Below the pieces are notes generated by a model. It saw nothing but the letters and a program-made list of their open reading frames with translations, made no database searches and had not been told where the DNA came from. Below are positions 30,421-38,677 of a stretch of DNA of 64,000 nucleotides, one piece after another (position 1 is the stretch's first letter; each line of letters begins with the position of its first letter). Origin of the DNA: Shewanella metallivivens (GTDB lineage: Bacteria > Pseudomonadota > Gammaproteobacteria > Enterobacterales > Shewanellaceae); NCBI RefSeq assembly GCF_028750675.1, contig NZ_JAQQPZ010000002.1, forward strand, positions 311,800 to 375,799, written 5' to 3'. Position numbers and translations under genes: made by a program.

Positions 30421-30469
30421 ACCAGTATTTCGTATAATCTGCGGATAATGTCAATCGATTGGAACCTGT

Positions 30470-31537
30470 ATGAGTCTGTCGGCACCTAAAATTGAAACTA
30501 TTGAGTATCCGTTTCCACCAAAACCTGCCGTGTTGTCTGACGCTGAAAAAGCACAATATAAAGCACGAATTAAGCAATTGTTGATCGACCAAAATGCGGT
30601 GTTAGTTGCCCATTATTATACTGATCCTGAAATTCAAGCTTTAGCAGAAGAGACGGGCGGCTGTGTATCTGACTCGCTCGAAATGGCGCGTTTTGGCCGT
30701 GATCATCCAGCAAAAAAATTGATTGTAGCTGGGGTTAAGTTTATGGGCGAAACCGCCAAAATTTTAAGCCCAGAAAAAACCATCTTAATGCCAACACTTG
30801 AAGCAACCTGCTCATTGGATTTAGGTTGTCCTATCGAAGAGTTTAACGACTTTTGTGATGCTCACCCAGATCATACTGTGGTGGTTTATGCTAATACCTC
30901 TGCCGCAGTAAAAGCCCGTGCAGATTGGGTCGTAACCTCAAGCATTGCCCTAGAGATTGTTGAGCACCTAGACAGCCAAGATAAAAAAATTATTTGGGCA
31001 CCAGACCGCCATCTGGGTTCATACATCAACAAGCAAACTGGCGCAGACATGTTGTTATGGCAGGGCGAATGTATTGTACATGACGAGTTTCAAGCCAAAG
31101 CCTTACGTGAGCTTAAAAAGCAACACCCAGGCGCGGCAATTTTGGTTCACCCTGAATCTCCAGCCAGTGTGGTTGAACTTGCCGATGCTGTAGGCTCAAC
31201 TAGCCAATTGATCAAAGCAGCGCAAACCATGGATAACGATACATTTATTGTGGCTACCGACCGGGGCATTTTTTACAAAATGCAACAAGCTGCGCCAGGT
31301 AAAACATTACTTGAAGCGCCTACGGGCGGCAATGGCGCAACGTGTAAAAGCTGCGCTCACTGTCCATGGATGGCCATGAATGGTTTGCAAGCCATTGAGC
31401 AGTCATTGATCAATAGCGACAAAACCAATCACGAAATCTTTGTCGATGATGAGCTGCGCATTAAGGCGCTTATCCCACTGACACGGATGCTTGATTTTGC
31501 CAAAGAGTTAAACATGAAAGTGAAGGGCAATGCTTAA
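30470..31537 (+). CDS. nadA: Quinolinate synthase A
   Basis: [4Fe-4S] enzyme that condenses iminoaspartate with dihydroxyacetone phosphate to quinolinate in NAD synthesis. The motifs [22 protein letters not shown], the cluster Cys in [11 protein letters not shown] and the C-terminal [15 protein letters not shown] are all present. Length 355, as in E. coli-type NadA. It has its own terminators on both sides, so it is a single gene. No NadB or NadC gene is in the window. Confidence 0.96.
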   Translation: MSLSAPKIETIEYPFPPKPAVLSDAEKAQYKARIKQLLIDQNAVLVAHYYTDPEIQALAEETGGCVSDSLEMARFGRDHPAKKLIVAGVKFMGETAKILSPEKTILMPTLEATCSLDLGCPIEEFNDFCDAHPDHTVVVYANTSAAVKARADWVVTSSIALEIVEHLDSQDKKIIWAPDRHLGSYINKQTGADMLLWQGECIVHDEFQAKALRELKKQHPGAAILVHPESPASVVELADAVGSTSQLIKAAQTMDNDTFIVATDRGIFYKMQQAAPGKTLLEAPTGGNGATCKSCAHCPWMAMNGLQAIEQSLINSDKTNHEIFVDDELRIKALIPLTRMLDFAKELNMKVKGNA

Positions 31538-31560
31538 TCAGCGTTAAGTTTAGCAAGCAT

Positions 31561-31590
31561 AAAAGAGCCGACATCGAGTCGGCTTTTTTG
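31561..31590 (+). terminator. Terminator after nadA
   Basis: AAAAGAGCCGAC ATCGA GTCGGCTTTTTT: seven-base GC-rich stem and six T, 24 bases after the nadA stop. Confidence 0.88.
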
Positions 31591-31682
31591 TGCACCGGGG
31601 TTAACTTACTTAGGTGTTGGGTGCTAAGACGTTGATGAACACAGGACGTATGGAATAAGGCTAAAATGATTTGCTGCAGGTA

Positions 31683-31714
31683 ACAAAAAGCCCCGCATCA
31701 ATGCGAGGCCCTTA
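31683..31714 (-). terminator. Terminator after gapA
   Basis: On the minus strand: GGGCCTCGCATTGATGCGGGG followed by CTTTTTG. Stem of about eight pairs with one bulge, 35 bases beyond the gapA stop, convergent to nadA. Confidence 0.75.
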
Positions 31715-31747
31715 AGCTAAATTCAACTAGCTAATCTACAAGGTAGA

Positions 31748-32758
31748 TTACTTAGCGTTCATTAGTGCAACCGTGTTGTCTAGCATGCGGTTACTGAAAC
31801 CCCATTCGTTGTCATACCATGCCATTACTTTTACTAAACGACCTTTAACACGTGTTTGTGTTGCGTCGAAGTTAGAAGAGAATGGGTTGTGGTTGAAATC
31901 GATAGACACTAATGGCTCTTCGTTAATTGCTAATACTTGATTTAGCGGAGATGCTTTAGCCGCATCAGCAACGATTTGGTTAATTTCTTCAACAGTCGTG
32001 TCACGAGACGCTAAGAAGGTCAAGTCAACTAACGATACGTTTACTGTTGGTACACGTACCGCTAAACCGTCAAACTTACCTTGTAGCTCAGGAACCACTA
32101 ACCCTACCGCTGCAGCAGCACCGGTTTGCGTTGGGATCATTGACATTGCTGCGGCACGAGCACGACGTAAATCAGTGTGATATACGTCTGACAAACGTTG
32201 ATCGTTGGTGTATGCATGGATTGTGGTCATTAAACCAGACTCAATACCTACAGCATCACTTAACGGCTTAGCCACAGGTGCTAAACAGTTAGTCGTACAT
32301 GAAGCATTTGAAATCACAGTCATGTCTGCAGTTAATACGTCTTGGTTAACGCCATAAACAACGGTCGCGTCAACGTTTTTACCTGGAGCAGAAATAATCA
32401 CTTTTTTCGCGCCAGCGTCTAAATGTGGTTGTACAGCGGCTTTCGATGTGAAGATCCCGGTACATTCGTACACTACGTCAACGTTTAATTCAGCCCAAGG
32501 TAATTTTGATGGGTCACGTTCTTGGAACGTTAGGATTTTGTCGCCATTGACGTAAATTGCTTCATTATCGTGATCAACTTTTGCATTAAAGCGACCATGT
32601 ACTGAGTCGTACTTGGTTAAATGAGCATTGATCGATGCATCACCTAAATCATTAACTGCAACGATTTCGATTGGGTAATCTTTTTCGCTTTCATAAAGTG
32701 CACGTAGAACATTTCTTCCGATACGGCCATAGCCGTTAATTGCTACACGGATAGTCAT
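31748..32758 (-). CDS. gapA: Glyceraldehyde-3-phosphate dehydrogenase, NAD type
   Basis: Glycolytic GAPDH of 336 residues. N-terminal Rossmann motif [17 protein letters not shown] with Asp in VAVNDLGD that favours NAD; catalytic Cys in [17 protein letters not shown], His in [25 protein letters not shown] near the end. In this region it faces away from gapB, with a lipoprotein gene between them. Shewanella uses mainly the Entner-Doudoroff route for sugar, so this gene may work in either direction of the lower pathway. Which of the two GAPDHs is catabolic cannot be proved from sequence, but this one is the standard form. Confidence 0.93.
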   Translation of the reverse strand: MTIRVAINGYGRIGRNVLRALYESEKDYPIEIVAVNDLGDASINAHLTKYDSVHGRFNAKVDHDNEAIYVNGDKILTFQERDPSKLPWAELNVDVVYECTGIFTSKAAVQPHLDAGAKKVIISAPGKNVDATVVYGVNQDVLTADMTVISNASCTTNCLAPVAKPLSDAVGIESGLMTTIHAYTNDQRLSDVYHTDLRRARAAAMSMIPTQTGAAAAVGLVVPELQGKFDGLAVRVPTVNVSLVDLTFLASRDTTVEEINQIVADAAKASPLNQVLAINEEPLVSIDFNHNPFSSNFDATQTRVKGRLVKVMAWYDNEWGFSNRMLDNTVALMNAK

Positions 32759-32992
32759 CTCATATCCCTCAAGTGATAAAATAATTTGGTGGCATGTCGA
32801 TCGCCTGGTTGTAAAATTACCAAATTAACCGTAATGGTCAAGTGAAATCACCCAAAAAGGGCAATTTAGGGTGATAATTTTCGTATTTTTTTTACATTTA
32901 GCACGTTTTGAAGATAATTTAAGCACGGTTTTGTAAGTTGGCATATATCAGCTATCGATGCTTTACGCGGTATTAGATAGCATTATCCTCGC

Positions 32993-33823
32993 TTATTGCA
33001 GCAGCATTTCACTTTCACTCCCCACAAAACGTTCCCCTGTCACCGCCGAAACCAGTTCTGAGGCTTGTGAATCTAATGTTTGTGCTAATTGTTGATTGCC
33101 ATTAACCATGGCCAACAATTGGGCTTCATCAGCATGTTGTAAGCTCAGTAACAAATAAGCCCGCGTTAGCAGGTATTCTTTTTCAGGATTTTGTTGATGC
33201 CGATAAATTGAGGCGAGAGCTAAAAACCAGTCAGGATTGATTTGGTCAGACTCGGTTGTGCCTAAAAGTTTCAAATACAAGCGTTTAGCCTTGTCTGGTG
33301 ACGAACGAACATAGTGCGCAGCAAGTTGGCTAATCATGTCTGGCTCGGTTAATTGACCTTGCTGATAATGTTGCTCAACGATGTCTAAGCCGTCTTGATC
33401 ATTAAAACGCATCCAGCGATAAAACGCTAAATAGACATCTTGGTTTGTGCGGGTAAATTCTTGCAATTCGGCTAATGTTTGTGTGCTTACTGCAAATGCT
33501 CGCTCCCGGTCTCGGGTGCGGTCCGTATTGAGTTTATGTTTAACCCCTGCAGCGAGTTCAATACATTTACTGTAATCCTCAAGATAAATTAATTGTTGAT
33601 AAAGTTGCTTGCCGGTAGGCTCAGGTGTTTGTTTTAACACGTAGCGATGGCGAATAAGATCGCCTTTTTCAAACCGACACCAACTATCTTTGTGTAAATC
33701 TGCACAAAGTTCAGGATTATTTTTACAAATCAGGTCGCTATTACGGTCATTATTGCAGCCAAAAAGACCAAAAAAAGCCCCTGCAACTGTAAATGATGTA
33801 ATTAATACAAAATTTCGACTCAA
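32993..33823 (-). CDS. DUF2989-family lipoprotein
   Basis: A 276-residue envelope protein. The signal peptide ends in a lipobox LFGC (Cys23), followed by NNDRNSDLICKNNPELCADL, with three more Cys near the N-terminus; KDSWCRFEKGDLIRHRY is a stretch I associate with the DUF2989 family known from Shewanella and relatives. The rest is helical, with TPR-like pairs of helices (residues 150-240). Asn follows the lipobox Cys, not Asp, so sorting to the outer membrane is expected. It lies between gapA and gapB and reads with gapA, 234 bases upstream of it. Function unknown. Confidence 0.82.
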   Translation of the reverse strand: MSRNFVLITSFTVAGAFFGLFGCNNDRNSDLICKNNPELCADLHKDSWCRFEKGDLIRHRYVLKQTPEPTGKQLYQQLIYLEDYSKCIELAAGVKHKLNTDRTRDRERAFAVSTQTLAELQEFTRTNQDVYLAFYRWMRFNDQDGLDIVEQHYQQGQLTEPDMISQLAAHYVRSSPDKAKRLYLKLLGTTESDQINPDWFLALASIYRHQQNPEKEYLLTRAYLLLSLQHADEAQLLAMVNGNQQLAQTLDSQASELVSAVTGERFVGSESEMLLQ

Positions 33824-34023
33824 AATCGTCTCCGGGCGCTAAATTGTCTAATAAAATTACACGTTTAGCGAAAATTTGTTACTGGCGAAATGGCTGATAT
33901 TTCATTACAATGTCGCCGACCAAGAGGGCTTTGCCCATACAATAAACTTATTATTGGTCTTTTCTTTTTGTTACTCAAACCTTTCTGTTAAATAACTGGA
34001 AAAGTGAGATAAAGGATCCCTAC

Positions 34024-35460
34024 ATGAGCGCAGATAAACATTTACAGAGCTGGCAAGAACGTTTCGAAATGGCTGAAGCAATGCAACCATTGCTTGGCAA
34101 GTTGTATCGCAATCAAGGCGTCGAAGTATTGGTATATGGTAAGCCATTATTAAACGCATCAACCATCGAAATCATTAAGTCACACCGTTTAGTACGTCGT
34201 CATGTCGGTGAAAAGTTACGCCTTCGCGAAAGTTTCCCATTTGTTGAAGCACTTAGCAAATTAGCCATCAAGCACTGTAGAGTGGATATCGGCAAATTGG
34301 CGATAAACTACTGGCGTAACAACAAGGACGCAAGCGGCATTGAAGCTTATATGGCAGACGCATTAGCACCTGCTGTAAACCATGGAGATGATACTCCTGC
34401 ACGTGATGTTGTGCTATACGGTTTCGGTCGTATTGGTCGTCTACTTGCCCGTTTATTGATTGAACGTACAGGTAAAAGCAACAAAATGCGTTTACGTGCC
34501 ATTGTATTACGTGGCGGTAAAAAAGGTGATTTAGAAAAGCGTGCCAGTTTATTGCGCCGTGATTCAGTACACGGACCGTTTAACGGCTCAGTTGAAGTTG
34601 ATGAAGACAATAACGCCATCATCGCTAACGGTACGTATATTCAAATCATTTATGCCAATTCGCCAGACCAAGTTGATTACACTCAATACGGCATCAACAA
34701 CGCGTTAGTCGTTGATAACACCGGCATTTGGAAAGACGAAGAAGGTTTAGGCTTACACCTTAAAAGCCCAGGTGCAAGCAAAGTATTGTTAACAGCACCC
34801 GCTAAAGGCGCAATTAAAAATGTGGTTTATGGCGTCAATGAAAACGATATTTTAGACGAAGACACGATTGTATCGGCGGCAAGTTGTACCACTAATGCCA
34901 TTACCCCAGTCCTCAAAGCGGTTAATGATAAGTATGGTATTGAAAATGGTCACGTTGAGACCATTCACTCTTATACCAACGACCAAAACTTAATCGATAA
35001 CTATCACAGTGCTGAGCGTCGCGGTCGTAGTGCGCCATTAAACATGGTTATTACTGAAACTGGCGCAGCCAAAGCGGTTGCCAAAGCGCTACCTGTTTTG
35101 GCTGGCAAGTTAACCGGTAACGCGATTCGCGTACCAACACCAAATGTGTCTATGGCGATTATCAGTGTGAATTTGAATGCTGAAACCAACCGTGACGAGT
35201 TAAACGAATACCTTAAAGACATCGCTCTGCAGTCTTGTTTACAAAATCAAATCGACTTTACCGAGTCAACAGAAATTGTATCAAGTGACTTAGTGGGTTC
35301 ACGTTATGCTGGTGTTGTTGACTCGCAGGCGACCATTGCAGAAGGTAAGCGTGCCATATTATATGTGTGGTATGACAATGAATTTGGTTACAGCTGTCAA
35401 GTTGTTGGTGTGATGCAAAAAATGTTGGGATTAACCACATTATCTTTGCCAAATGCTTAA
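34024..35460 (+). CDS. gapB: Glyceraldehyde-3-phosphate dehydrogenase, long GapB-like form
   Basis: A 478-residue GAPDH with an extension of about 125 residues before the Rossmann domain. The extension (MSADKHLQSWQERFEMAEAM) is helical and has no known motif. Rossmann motif VVLYGFGRIGRLLARLLIE near 130; catalytic Cys in SAASCTTNAITPVLKAV, His in TIHSYTNDQN, and VWYDNEFGYSCQVV at the end. The residues after the second strand (LRAIVLRGGKKGD) lack the Asp seen in gapA, which allows NADP. It is divergent from the lipoprotein gene, and a terminator follows. The gapA/gapB pairing is typical of Shewanella and Vibrio-like genomes. Confidence 0.9.
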   Translation: MSADKHLQSWQERFEMAEAMQPLLGKLYRNQGVEVLVYGKPLLNASTIEIIKSHRLVRRHVGEKLRLRESFPFVEALSKLAIKHCRVDIGKLAINYWRNNKDASGIEAYMADALAPAVNHGDDTPARDVVLYGFGRIGRLLARLLIERTGKSNKMRLRAIVLRGGKKGDLEKRASLLRRDSVHGPFNGSVEVDEDNNAIIANGTYIQIIYANSPDQVDYTQYGINNALVVDNTGIWKDEEGLGLHLKSPGASKVLLTAPAKGAIKNVVYGVNENDILDEDTIVSAASCTTNAITPVLKAVNDKYGIENGHVETIHSYTNDQNLIDNYHSAERRGRSAPLNMVITETGAAKAVAKALPVLAGKLTGNAIRVPTPNVSMAIISVNLNAETNRDELNEYLKDIALQSCLQNQIDFTESTEIVSSDLVGSRYAGVVDSQATIAEGKRAILYVWYDNEFGYSCQVVGVMQKMLGLTTLSLPNA

Positions 35461-35508
35461 GATCAGTTTAGTTAGCTGACGGCTAACTAATAAAGTTTAG
35501 ATAGTAAT

Positions 35509-35532
35509 AGCACCTCAAATGAGGTGCTTTTT
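35509..35532 (+). terminator. Terminator after gapB
   Basis: AGCACCTC AAAT GAGGTGCT followed by TTTT: perfect eight-base stem, 48 bases after the gapB stop. Confidence 0.88.
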
Positions 35533-35754
35533 ATATTATGCCTTTTAGCACTTTCAAATATTGTAGTTAACGCATCATTGATTGAGTCATTAGTGACGAT
35601 AATTTGTGTTAAATTATCAAATAATCAGCACAATGACGATTTATGCATCAAACAGTCATTTTGTTGCAATAATACTGTTGTTATTGATTGACTATCCAGA
35701 CCAAATCGGTAGAATGCCATTCCGCAGTCAGGGGAAACATCCTCAGGTTGTAAT
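35533..35754. other. Leader between gapB and the tRNA repeats
   Basis: This stretch must hold the promoter of the tRNA operon, or the first part of it. TTGATTG around 35685 is a possible -35-like box but no clean partner is seen. An 82-codon frame runs from 35606 into the first repeat; I do not accept it as a gene. Confidence 0.4.
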
Positions 35755-35994
35755 GATTGAAAATGCGGCATTAGCTCAGTTGGACAGGTTGAAAGGCGAT
35801 ACCTTTCTTACAGATTTAATACAGCGTTTACGAAGATTGAAAATGCGACATTAGCTCAGTTGGACAGGTTGAAAGACGATACCTTTCTTGCAGATTTAAT
35901 ACAGCGTTTACGAAGATTGAAAATGCGACATTAGTTCAGTTGGACAGGTTGAAAGACGATACCTTTCTTACAGATTTAATACAGCGTTTACGAA
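35755..35994 (+). repeat. Three 80-bp tandem repeats carrying the 5' part of tRNA-Gly
   Basis: Three head-to-tail copies of exactly 80 bases (35755, 35835, 35915), with two or three differences between them, and the first ten bases of a fourth that runs straight into the intact tRNA-Gly at 36005. Each copy has GCGACATTAGCTCAGTTGG (one base changed in copies 1 and 3), the first 19 bases of the tRNA, then 12 unrelated bases, then GCGATACCTT or ACGATACCTT, the start of the tRNA's anticodon stem. The 3' half of the tRNA is missing from each, so none can fold as a tRNA. Confidence 0.92.
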
Positions 35995-36004
35995 GATTGA
36001 AAAT

Positions 36005-36080
36005 GCGACATTAGCTCAGTTGGTAGAGCGATACCTTGCCAAGGTATAGGTCATCGGTTCGAACCCGATATGTCGCTCCA
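36005..36080 (+). tRNA. tRNA-Gly (GCC)
   Basis: 76 bases with encoded CCA. Acceptor stem GCGACAT/ATGTCGC, D-arm with AGCTCAGTTGGTAGAGC, anticodon stem-loop ATACCTTGCCAAGGTAT with GCC at 36038-36040, and T-loop GGTTCGAACC. First gene of a Gly-Cys-Leu operon in the same order as glyW-cysT-leuZ of E. coli. Confidence 0.97.
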
Positions 36081-36120
36081 ATTTCTTATCTCCTCCGATG
36101 GATTTGATTTTGGAAAGCAT

Positions 36121-36194
36121 GGCGCGATGGCAGAATGGCTATGCTGCGGATTGCAAATCCGTCGATCTCGGTTCGACTCCGGGTCGCGCCTCCA
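36121..36194 (+). tRNA. tRNA-Cys (GCA)
   Basis: 74 bases with encoded CCA. Acceptor stem GGCGCGA/TCGCGCC, anticodon stem-loop CGGATTGCAAATCCG with GCA at 36153-36155, T-arm with GGTTCGACTCC. Second in the operon, 40 bases after tRNA-Gly. Confidence 0.97.
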
Positions 36195-36243
36195 CAAAAT
36201 TGCGTTTAATGGTTACTATTAGTAACGGTTAAAACAACACTTT

Positions 36244-36329
36244 GCCCGAGTGGTGGAATCGGTAGACACAAGGGATTTAAAATCCCTCGCTGAATAAGCG
36301 TGCCGGTTCAAGTCCGGCCTCGGGTACCA
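36244..36329 (+). tRNA. tRNA-Leu (TAA)
   Basis: 86 bases with encoded CCA and a long variable arm (CGCTGAATAAGCG). Acceptor GCCCGAG/CTCGGGT closes with a G-U pair; anticodon loop TTTAAAA with TAA at 36278-36280; T-loop GGTTCAAGTCC. Last gene of the operon; the repeats downstream carry copies of its 3' half. Confidence 0.97.
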
Positions 36330-36367
36330 TTATTTATAGTAAGAAATTACATACGTAAGTATGGTGC

Positions 36368-36399
36368 AAAAAAGCCTCGACATTAGTCGGGGCTTTTTT
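36368..36399 (+). terminator. Terminator of the tRNA operon, repeat unit A
   Basis: AAAAAAGCCTCGACATTAGTCGGGGCTTTTTTG: stem AAAGCC(T/C)CGAC with GTCGGGGCTTT and six T, 39 bases after tRNA-Leu. This is the first terminator met by the tRNA transcript. Confidence 0.85.
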
Positions 36400-36544
36400 G
36401 CATCTGCCATCTGAGCTTTAAGGTTAATGGTTAAAGTCACAAGCAAAATCCCTCGCGCTCTGGTTGAACATCAGGCGTGCAAGCGCAAGTCCGGCCTCGG
36501 GTACCATTATTTATAGTAAGAAATTACATACGTAAGTATGGTGT

Positions 36545-36576
36545 AAAAAAGCCTCAACAGTAGTTGGGGCTTTTTT
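36545..36576 (+). terminator. Terminator in repeat unit B
   Basis: AAAAAAGCCTCAAC AGTA GTTGGGGCTTTTTT, the diverged copy of the unit A hairpin. C and G changes on the two arms (CGAC/GTCG to CAAC/GTTG) keep pairing intact, which suggests selection for the hairpin. Confidence 0.8.
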
Positions 36577-36734
36577 ACGTCTGAAATTTGAAGTTGATTG
36601 CTCAGGATTAAAGTCACAAGCAAAATCCCTCGCGCTCTGGTTGAACATCAGGCGTGCCATTCTTTGCTATCAAGAGTAGTCCGGCCTCGGGTACCATTAT
36701 TTATAGTAAGAAATTACATACGTAAGTATGGTGT

Positions 36735-36766
36735 AAAAAAGCCTCAACATTAGTTGGGGCTTTTTT
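36735..36766 (+). terminator. Terminator in repeat unit C
   Basis: AAAAAAGCCTCAAC ATTA GTTGGGGCTTTTTT, third copy of the hairpin, differing from unit B only in the loop. Confidence 0.8.
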
Positions 36767-36928
36767 ACGTCTGAAATTTGAGTTTGATTGTTAAGGATTA
36801 AAGTCACAAGCAAAATCTCTCGTGCCAGGTTGAATGTACAAGTTATGGGGAAAATAGTATGTTGATGCTTGGTTAACTATTCAATAAGTTATTATGTTTA
36901 ATATCGTTCTATGGATGGAGCCTAAACA

Positions 36929-37321
36929 ATGGTTATGTTTTTTCTAACAGTTTCAGTAATATTTATTATTCTTAGTGCATTACTCAGATTTAGACATATT
37001 TTATTTGCATATGTGATTGGTAACATTTTGTTATTTATCTATTTTGCAATTTCTGGTCAAGTAGGTGGGTGGTTTATTTTAATTTATCAAATACCCGCCC
37101 TTGTACCTGCTTTTCTTGGTATTTGTATCGGAACAGCCATCGGTTATAACGTTAGACCGATTATTGAGAGTAAACTATCAATAATCGGTAATAAGTTGAG
37201 TACGCGAGCAACAAAAATGCAAGCCTCTGACTCAGCTTTAAATTTAAATGGTACACCTAGAACTTGTATTAATGCTGAGAATGATGATCTACTCGACAAA
37301 AATGATATTCCAACTAAATAG
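36929..37321 (+). CDS. Small hypothetical inner-membrane protein, 130 residues
   Basis: Three hydrophobic segments at about residues 2-18, 24-43 and 46-72, then a polar tail of 55 residues rich in Asn and Asp (ENDDLLDKNDIPTK). GGAG lies ten bases before the ATG at 36929. The DNA is more AT-rich than its neighbours. It sits alone after the tRNA-Leu repeats, a usual place for acquired DNA, and before the RIO kinase gene on the other strand. I do not recognise a family; a role cannot be proposed. Confidence 0.6.
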   Translation: MVMFFLTVSVIFIILSALLRFRHILFAYVIGNILLFIYFAISGQVGGWFILIYQIPALVPAFLGICIGTAIGYNVRPIIESKLSIIGNKLSTRATKMQASDSALNLNGTPRTCINAENDDLLDKNDIPTK

Positions 37322-37741
37322 TCGTTATATTAACTATAACAAGAGACTATTACGTTAAACTAAATTCAACTGTGAACTTGAGGCTGATTGAACATTTTTA
37401 CAAATGAGTGTGTGAGCTGGCCATAACTTTTCAGGCACATTGGACCGATAGGAATATTGGAAATATATGAAATGATCGTGGCGATAACAACAGAGCCAAA
37501 AACACCGGGTTCCCGGCTCAAAACATTGCCGGGACGACGAGAAATTTTGTATAAATCAGTTCTATGTCTTAACTAGCAAAGGTGCTTCTTCGTCATTTTG
37601 CTCATAAAGCACAATCTGCAGGAGCATAAGTAGTAAAAAATAGGATTGATACGATATGTTTAGCCTAAGTCATCTTGGGTGAGGTTATGCACATTTAACG
37701 GAATAATGTCGTGTTATCTATGGAGAGTCATGTGCGTAAAT
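37322..37741. other. Gap with REP-like palindrome between the membrane protein and RIO kinase genes
   Basis: No gene seen. At 37511-37534 TCCCGGC and GCCGGGA form a 7-base stem around a 10-base loop (CCGGGTTCCCGGCTCAAAAC then ATTGCCGGGACGACG), with the look of a REP-type extragenic palindrome. The rest shows no structure I can name. Confidence 0.5.
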
Positions 37742-37770
37742 AAAAAGGCAACCTCGTGGTTGCCTTAATT
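37742..37770. terminator. Terminator after the RIO kinase gene
   Basis: AAAAAGGCAACC TCGT GGTTGCCTTAATTTT; on the minus strand the stem is followed by TTTTTA. It serves the kinase gene and perhaps transcripts from the left. Confidence 0.8.
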
Positions 37771-37810
37771 TTGCTTGTTGATGATTGTTTTCACGGCTGG
37801 TTATAACGGT

Positions 37811-38677
37811 TTAATCATCATAATGATCATTATCTATCGCCTGTTGACGCTGCTTTTTAAATTGTGCGTCTTCAAAAGCTGCGTTGATTTCTTCAAGTAC
37901 AGAGTCAATATCGGCAGCATCAGTATCATCTTCAAATACACCTGTGAGGACAGTGTCTGGTTCAAGTTCACCTTGTTCGTACAGGGCCCACATTTCTTTA
38001 GCGTATTTTGTTTGTAGCAGCTCTGGAGCAAATTGGCCGTAATATTCGGTCATGTTATTCACATCACGATACAACATGGCTCTGGCATTGTTGTTAGCCG
38101 ATGCATCGACGGCTTGTGGAAGATCGATGATCACTGGGCCATGACTATCAACTAATACATTAAATTCAGATAAGTCACCGTGCACAATACCGGCACATAG
38201 CATACGTACTATGTAGCCCATCATAGTGTGATGTTGTGACATGGCTTGTGCATGGGTTAAGTTAACGTCGTTTAAACGTGGAGCCACATCGCCATTGGCA
38301 TCGGTGATCAACTCCATCAATAATACGCCGTCAAAACAACCGTAAGGCACAGGTACGCGTATCTTTGCTGCAGCGCATTGATACAATGCATCCACCTCGG
38401 CATTTTGCCAGGCTTTCTCTTGTTCTTCGCGACCGTATTTCGAGCCTTTTTCCATCGCGCGGCCACGACGGCTATTTTTGGTTTTTCGTCCTTCTTGATA
38501 TTGTGCCGCTTTTTTAAAACTTCGTTTAGCGGCTTCTTTATAGACTTTAGCGCAGCGAATATCTTTGCCACACCGGATCATATAGACGGTAGCCTCTTTG
38601 CCACTCATCAGTTGGCTTATCACTTCATCAACGAGACCATCGTCAACCAGTGGTTGTAATCGTATAGGGGTTTTCAT
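37811..38677 (-). CDS. RIO-type serine protein kinase
   Basis: A 288-residue atypical protein kinase of the RIO1 group, found in many Shewanella and Pseudomonas. The glycine-loop region is ISQLMSGKEATVYMIRCG with the ATP-binding Lys in CAKVYKEA; catalytic loop VHGDLSEFNVLVD with Asp as base and Asn as metal ligand; metal-binding IIDLPQAVD replaces the DFG of ordinary kinases, as in all RIO proteins. A basic stretch (KTKNSRRGRAMEKGSKYGREE) between strands is typical. The C-terminal 60 residues are acidic. Bacterial substrates are unknown; ribosome assembly is only by analogy with archaeal and eukaryal RIO1. Confidence 0.92.
   Translation of the reverse strand: MKTPIRLQPLVDDGLVDEVISQLMSGKEATVYMIRCGKDIRCAKVYKEAAKRSFKKAAQYQEGRKTKNSRRGRAMEKGSKYGREEQEKAWQNAEVDALYQCAAAKIRVPVPYGCFDGVLLMELITDANGDVAPRLNDVNLTHAQAMSQHHTMMGYIVRMLCAGIVHGDLSEFNVLVDSHGPVIIDLPQAVDASANNNARAMLYRDVNNMTEYYGQFAPELLQTKYAKEMWALYEQGELEPDTVLTGVFEDDTDAADIDSVLEEINAAFEDAQFKKQRQQAIDNDHYDD

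Larger units (their letters stand above)
36330..36838 (+). repeat. Tandem repeats (177 and 190 bp, plus a partial third) carrying the tRNA-Leu 3' half
   Basis: Unit A is 36330-36506, unit B 36507-36696 and a partial unit C runs from 36697 to about 36838. Each starts TTATTTATAGTAAGAAATTA, has a CATACGTAAGTATG hairpin, a terminator, and a variable part with AAAATCCCTCGC (the 3' side of the tRNA-Leu anticodon arm), GCGTGC, and, in A and B, AGTCCGGCCTCGGGTACCA, identical to the last 19 bases of tRNA-Leu. Unit C lacks that ending. The 5' half of the tRNA is absent from all. Confidence 0.92.

Noticed and set aside
33841..33870. HexR-type site (TGTAAT...ATTACA) upstream of gapB
   Set aside because: TGTCTAATAAAATTACA has only one good half-site and the spacing is two bases off; not enough to call, although HexR control of gap genes is known in Shewanella.
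35606..35854. 82-codon open frame before and inside the first tRNA-Gly repeats
   Set aside because: No ribosome site, the end is made of the 80-bp repeat (not a multiple of three), and it overlaps non-coding tRNA-derived sequence.
35755..35994. CRISPR-like array
   Set aside because: The 80-bp units are tandem and nearly identical throughout, with no variable spacers and no cas genes nearby; they derive from tRNA-Gly.
36929..37741. Remains of a prophage or integrative island after tRNA-Leu
   Set aside because: No integrase, phage or transfer gene and no distant second att copy is seen; only the local tRNA-end repeats and one small membrane protein.
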